Part shown: positions 33,042 to 36,939 of the stretch, one piece after another
Numbering within the stretch: the stretch's first letter is position 1
Layout of the letters: each line of letters begins with the position of its first letter
Assembly (NCBI GenBank): GCA_002087915.1
Contig: LWDP01000013.1
Location: forward strand, 1 to 36,939
Direction of reading: 5' to 3'
Source of the DNA: Enterospora canceri
Lineage: Eukaryota; Microsporidia; Enterocytozoonidae
Length of the DNA stretch: 36,939 nt
The notes under the pieces: generated by a model
What the model saw: only the letters and a program-made list of their open reading frames with translations
The model's database searches: none
Told to the model about the DNA's origin: nothing
Position numbers and translations under genes: made by a program

Positions 33042-33572
33042 CGTTCAAATCCCACCAACAGGTGTTTTATCTCGGTATGATATTATTCCACAGGTAAATT
33101 CCTATGTAATATATTTTCCCTTACAGTATTGAATCGCTTCTGATGGATCGAAACCCACTCACAAACTTTTTTTATTATAAACACCCATTCACTATGTGAA
33201 AGCCTAACCAAAATATTTTCTTTCCCATCAGCCAAACCAGTCCGTTGGATCGAAACCCATTGTCAACATTTTTTATAACGATAATCTATGTTGGTCTGTA
33301 AGAGCCCAGCCAAAATATTTTTGCTTCGCAGAGTGGTGAACCACTTCCATTGGATCGAAACCCACCACCAACATTTTTTGTAAAGATTGCCTATGTAGGT
33401 CAGTAAGAGCCCAGGCAAATATTTTTGTATCGCAGCTTCAGAACAATTCCATTGGATCGAAACCCATCATCAACTTTTTTATATTTCTTAAACCCTCCCC
33501 TACATTTCACCAAAATTACTGCCCCATGGCTTGCAAAACACAATGGTTCGAATCCCAGCTATCTACATTTTT
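33042..33572 (+). repeat. Six-unit tandem array (about 102 bp period) with B-box-like element and T-run in every unit
   Basis: A GGATCGAAACCCA element occurs at 33145, 33247, 33352 and 33454, and variants GTTCAAATCCCA at 33043 and GGTTCGAATCCCA at 33545, giving spacings of about 102, 102, 105, 102 and 91 bp. Each is followed 6-14 bp later by a run of 4 to 7 T. The element fits the RNA polymerase III B box (GGTTCGANNCC) with at most one or two mismatches, and a T-run is the Pol III stop. Units 3 and 4 also share long flanks (CTATGT(T/A)GGTC, GTAAGAGCCCAG, AAATATTTTTG). Other units are more diverged. The strand is set by the B box. Whether it is transcribed is unknown. Confidence 0.8.
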
Positions 33573-33991
33573 GTATATGGTATGAAACTGTACCAAATAC
33601 ATTTTATTATACTCGTCATAGCATTTCATTTTTTCCTTAAGGAAAACAAGAGAGATTCATTAAACACATAGACAATCAAAATTGTACTTAATTGCATTAC
33701 CACAACGATATTGTAGTTTTTCCAAATGATTTCGTTCAACACCATCGCAACCAGTTTAACGGCAATGCCCCATTGTTGCATCGTGATGATGTACGTATGT
33801 AGAATCATCTTTTTCAGATTAATCCCAACGTTATGTGTTAGCTACAATTACGGTATCATAAGTGAATATCATTCACATGGTATATACAATGTATATTCCC
33901 TCTGAAGCCACTATAAGCACACCATTCGCAAAAAAACAGGTTCAATGATAAGAAGAGATGTCTAGGTTTCCTTTACAAGCTTTCACTACCC
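33573..33991. other. AT-rich spacer, no gene seen
   Basis: About 420 bp without credible frames; it separates the B-box-like array from family copies 3 and 4. Confidence 0.6.
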
Positions 33992-34200
33992 CACCATATC
34001 TGGTTAATAGTGGGTATAAGGAGGCTCATTTATTTGGTGATTTCGCTCTTGCTTCTGACTCTCTCTACTTTCAGGCCTCTCCGGTTCTTATATGTGTGAT
34101 TATTTCATTTGGTTGTTTAGGACTTCTCTTCCCATATATTTCTTTGGATCTAAGACATGCTATCTACCATCTGATGTATCTTCACCTGTCGTGTTGGGGT
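33992..34200 (-). pseudogene. Decayed copy 3 of the GC-rich family, internally deleted
   Basis: On the minus strand it begins ACCCCAACACGACAGGT, matching the start of copy 4 (ACCCCAAGTCATGACAGGT) but with the ATG destroyed. It then jumps to GGTAGATAG, which in copy 4 lies about 200 bp further in. So the GC-rich central part has been deleted. The 3' part encodes RESQKQERNHQINEPP, matching RNGQERNNQINEPP of copy 4 and RRNNSVNESS of copy 2. In the plus strand it shows as a GGCTCATTTATTTGG direct repeat with copy 4. It is not functional. Confidence 0.6.
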
Positions 34201-34391
34201 AACGTAGTTAGCAAACATTTGAGCAATTCCTATTGTAAGGTCCTACATCACCACAACCCACCAAATGTAATGAGATGTACGCGTGGGTGAACAACACGTT
34301 AATCCTTCTAAATATTAAGTTGCAAATCCTCACCATTATTTCTGATTGTGCCTGTACAGACTTTCGGTGACTGTGATTATATCTGTTAGAC

Positions 34392-34820
34392 CAGATTGCC
34401 TGCTGCCGTGACATGGCCAAGAGGTGGAAAAGGGGGGGCTCATTTATTTGGTTATTTCTTTCTTGTCCATTCCTTCTCTTTGTTTCCAGCACGGTTCCTT
34501 ACCACTGAGAGACCGATTACAATTCGAGAGTCGTGCACCTTGTACTGTTCCTTGGAAGGTTGCTCCTCCAGCATCATCTGAATCTGTAGTACTATCTACC
34601 TTCCTGCATGGTCCGTGCATTGGTCGCGACACCCGTCATGATTCCTTCACCCAATACCTCCTCTGGTTCGTGCTCTGCTGCACAGGGGACCTCGATCACC
34701 TGGGCTTCCATTTCTGCGCGAGCTATGCTCTTTCGCTCTACCGGCCCATTCTCTTTTCGCCATCGCTCTTCCTAGCTTAACTGGGATCGATGTTTCTTTC
34801 TTCATCTATTTACCTGTCAT
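34392..34820 (-). pseudogene. Decayed copy 4 of the GC-rich subtelomeric gene family
   Basis: On the minus strand ACCCCAAGTC precedes an ATG at 34820. From there to TTGGCCATGTC (34421 to 34411) is 410 bp; the same distance in copy 2 (31806 to the identical 11-mer at 32210-32220) is 415 bp. The 5' two-thirds is GC-rich with Glu/Val-rich frames such as ARAEMEAQVIEVPCAAEHEP. The 3' part has VIGLSVVRNRAGNKEKEW and QERNNQINEPP. Several frame changes and stops separate these. It lies in the opposite orientation to copies 1 and 2 and about 200 bp from copy 3. Confidence 0.55.
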
Positions 34821-35349
34821 GACTTGGGGTAAGTTTTTATCATGGAAAGTGTGCTAAACTTCCTATTGTCGGATTATTAGATCACGACAGTTATCATTTA
34901 TTAACCTGAACTTCTTATTTATTACGACTAAACAACAATCAGAAGAAGATGAGACCATATAGTCAAATCAATTTAAGTGGTGTATATGCCTAAAACAGCT
35001 TATTATCCATTGTGAAGATAACGATCTACTATTGACGGTGTTTAACATTATATTTGGTATGCCAATAACCATCATTGTCTTGCTGCAAATTCTTGGTTTT
35101 GGTATTGAATTGGTTGTATCCTTCTGGTGTAGATTGTTTTTGGTCACATATGTCCACAAAAACCATATCCTCCTGGAAGTTTGATCATGTTGTTTTATTT
35201 ACTAGATGGGTATAAAGCTATATGCTTTCGAGAAAAATGAGCAATTGTGAATTTCTGCTTTTAACGTGTATGGAAGAGCATTGTGGATAGGTGAAAGAAA
35301 TGAAAATGTTTTGTAAATGAGAAGTTGTAAATATGTATTTTATTCATAC
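34821..35349. other. Spacer with one short hydrophobic open stretch
   Basis: There is no gene with start and signal. On the plus strand, 35032-35184 reads open for 50 codons with a hydrophobic stretch (TVFNIIFGMPITIIVLLQIL) before a stop; it has no start codon of its own and no matched neighbours. It could be a relic of a membrane protein or chance. Confidence 0.4.
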
Positions 35350-35949
35350 AAGAGCTATTAAAATGATGTGTACGTGTCAGATTGTTTGTATACGTGTAAA
35401 AGATGAAATTCCTGAAAACAAGGTAAAATAAGGGAGGAAAATTATAAGGTAAGTGGCTGAATATGATATGGGAAAGAGGGAGAGAAAGATAATAAATGTT
35501 GCTATGAATAATAATGGGCATGTGTATATTTGTTATGAATGATTAGCTAGGAAGGATTTATTAATGGTTGTAAATGTATGGGTATGACAAAAAATTCAGA
35601 TATTTTGTATAAGAAAAGAAAGAAAACAAGGAAAATAGAAATATTTGANAAGAGCTATTAAAATGATGTGTACGTGTCAGATTGTTTGTATACGTGTAAA
35701 AGATGAAATTCCTGAAAACAAGGTAAAATAAGGGAGGAAAATTATAAGGTAAGTGGCTGAATATGATATGGGAAAGAGGGAGAGAAAGATAATAAATGTT
35801 GCTATGAATAATAATGGGCATGTGTATATTTGTTATGAATGATTAGCTAGGAAGGATTTATTAATGGTTGTAAATGTATGGGTATGACAAAAAATTCAGA
35901 TATTTTGTATAAGAAAAGAAAGAAAACAAGGAAAATAGAAATATTTGAA
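35350..35949 (+). repeat. Exact 300-bp tandem duplication with an N at the junction
   Basis: Bases 35350-35649 and 35650-35949 are identical at every position except that base 35649 is given as N (A in the second copy). The unit is AT- and purine-rich and belongs to the terminal array of units of about 300 bp. The exact identity and the N at the join make a true recent duplication and an assembly artefact both possible. Confidence 0.95.
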
Positions 35950-36840
35950 AGATAAAAAGAATGTTAAACAGTTATTATTGATTATTATTAGTTCTAAGAG
36001 AGATGAAATGTGTTGTAGCAAGGTAGAGGTGTAGTAAATGTGTGCGTGTGTATGGGAAAATTGCAAGATAAATAGCCGGGTATGACATGGGAAAGAAGGA
36101 GAGGAAGATAATAAAAGTTGTAAAAATAATAATGGTTGCGTGCATATTTGTTACGTGTGGTTAGCTAGGAAGGATGTATGGGCAAGGTATAAAGGTCAGA
36201 TAATTTATGTAATGTATAAGAAAGAGTGTTAAATGTGTAATATTGATTATGGTTACTTTTGCGAGATATAAAAAGATGTTGCGGTAAGATAGAGGTTTGT
36301 TAAGTGTGCGTGAATATAGGAAAATTATATGGTAAATATGAGGGAACGGAAAATAAAGAGCATTGTAATGAGTGATGCGTTTATTTAAATAACTATATCC
36401 GTATAGTTATTACAATTAGTTGGTAATGTGTTACGTGTGTGTATAGGTGTGATATAAAACTGAGGATATGGTATGTCAAGGTGCGAGAAAAGCAGGGAAG
36501 AAAGCGAGGGGAAGATGATAGGGTGTGATGTAAGCGCGTTTAAATGTAGGTAAAGATGATGCATGGTATGTGGGAGGAAGGCAACAAAACGAAACATAAG
36601 TAACTGAATGAGAGGCGAAGGTAAAATAAATGTATGTGCGCGCGAGAGGAATATTTTTATACGCTGGTGGGTATGATGACCTGACACATGCGTACAATAA
36701 TAGCAGGGTGAGAAAAAGGGGTACATTTAATAATATTGTTACTTGGTCGAATGGTAGGTAAATTGTAGATAGAGTTGGGGTTCGAATTGTAAATAATAAG
36801 TCAATAGTTGAGTCTGATGTACGCAAAGGTAAACCGAATG
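35950..36840 (+). repeat. Diverged subtelomeric repeats with strong G-over-C bias
   Basis: The block starting AGATGAAAT at 35401 and 35701 recurs in diverged form at 36001 (AGATGAAATG, GGGAAAATTGCAAGATAAA, TTAGCTAGGAAGGAT) and again near 36262, giving an approximate 300-bp then 260-bp period. The plus strand is very poor in C: bases 36001-36060 have 22 G and 2 C. There is no gene. This is a telomere-associated repeat zone. Confidence 0.75.
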
Positions 36841-36885
36841 TTAGAATAGGTTAGAATAGGTTAGAATAGGTTAGAATAGGTTAGA

Positions 36886-36889
<4 letters not shown>
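36841..36889 (+). repeat. Five TTAGAATAGG decamers beside the telomere
   Basis: Four perfect decamers plus a ninth-base-shortened fifth lie directly inside the terminal TTAG tract. They look like a degenerate or variant telomere unit: TTAG, then a TTAGG-like remainder with AA inserted. Confidence 0.95.

Positions 36890-36939
<50 letters not shown>
36890..36939 (+). repeat. Terminal TTAG repeat, probable telomere
   Basis: Twelve and a half perfect copies of TTAG run to the end of the window, G-rich strand toward the end, as expected for a telomere 3' strand. Encephalitozoon telomeres are TTAGG; here every unit visible is four bases. Confidence 0.85.

Noticed and set aside
33042..33572. Array considered as a CRISPR array
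   Set aside because: The conserved part is only 12-13 bp, spacing varies, the flanks are also related between units, and the genome is eukaryotic.
33042..33572. Units considered as genuine tRNA genes
   Set aside because: Although the T-arm-like element is present, I could not fold acceptor, D and anticodon arms in any unit.
33958..34290. 110-codon plus-strand frame
   Set aside because: It is the reverse shadow of decayed family copy 3, has no CCC signal with its ATG and resembles nothing.
35261..35821. Pair of 86-codon minus-strand frames rich in Phe, Leu, Ser and His
   Set aside because: They are identical because they lie in the duplicated 300-bp unit, and their composition is explained by the purine-rich strand bias; no start signal.
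36385..36826. Minus-strand frames of 113 and 116 codons near the telomere
   Set aside because: Open only because the plus strand is C-poor and repeat-like; overlapping frames, low-complexity composition and no start signal.

Overview
The window looks like the end of a chromosome from a microsporidian: a very compact, intron-poor eukaryote with shortened proteins. The evidence is eukaryote-only genes (DNA polymerase delta, CCT, Lsm1, IMP3, histones, proteasome alpha subunits, STE24) packed on both strands with gaps of 0 to about 160 bp, no visible introns, proteins shorter than their fungal homologues, and a C-rich triplet (CCC, often TTTAACCC or GCCCCA) within a few bases of most start codons. 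That CCC signal is known from microsporidia. It was used here to choose starts for the capping enzyme, SDR, SRP68-like, GGT, TMA20 and PUP2 genes. The genus cannot be given from sequence reading alone.

Bases 1 to about 27,230 are gene-dense core. They carry a cluster rich in replication, repair and chromatin genes (POL3, H3, H4, PRI2, RNase H2A, MRE11, DBF4), RNA processing and capping genes (CEG1, ESF1-like, LSM1, IMP3), protein folding, turnover and processing genes (CCT2, proteasome alpha-3 and alpha-5, STE24), trafficking, membrane and lipid genes (CDP-DAG synthase, Q-SNARE, SRP68-like, NIC96-like, an SDR, a VMA21-like protein), a translation factor (TMA20), a monothiol glutaredoxin, a gamma-glutamyltransferase, two tRNA genes (Gln-TTG, Ile-AAT) and a few unrecognised proteins. 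H3 and H4 are divergently transcribed from a 133-bp promoter holding a perfect 13-bp inverted repeat.

From about 27,234 to 36,939 there is no convincing intact gene. This is a decayed, AT-rich subtelomere. It holds relics of a hAT-like transposase and of two Tc1/mariner-like transposases. It also holds at least four broken copies of an unrecognised GC-rich gene family, a six-unit array with a period of about 102 bp in which each unit resembles a Pol III B box followed by a T-run, and a terminal array of units of about 300 bp with strong G-over-C strand bias. The end is five decamers (TTAGAATAGG) followed by 50 bases of pure TTAG, which reads as the telomere.

The most noteworthy items are the unrecognised subtelomeric family, the B-box-like repeat array, the TTAG telomere with its decamer zone, and the histone H3 tail that has lost Lys9. 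All identifications come from motif recognition by eye; no database search was run.
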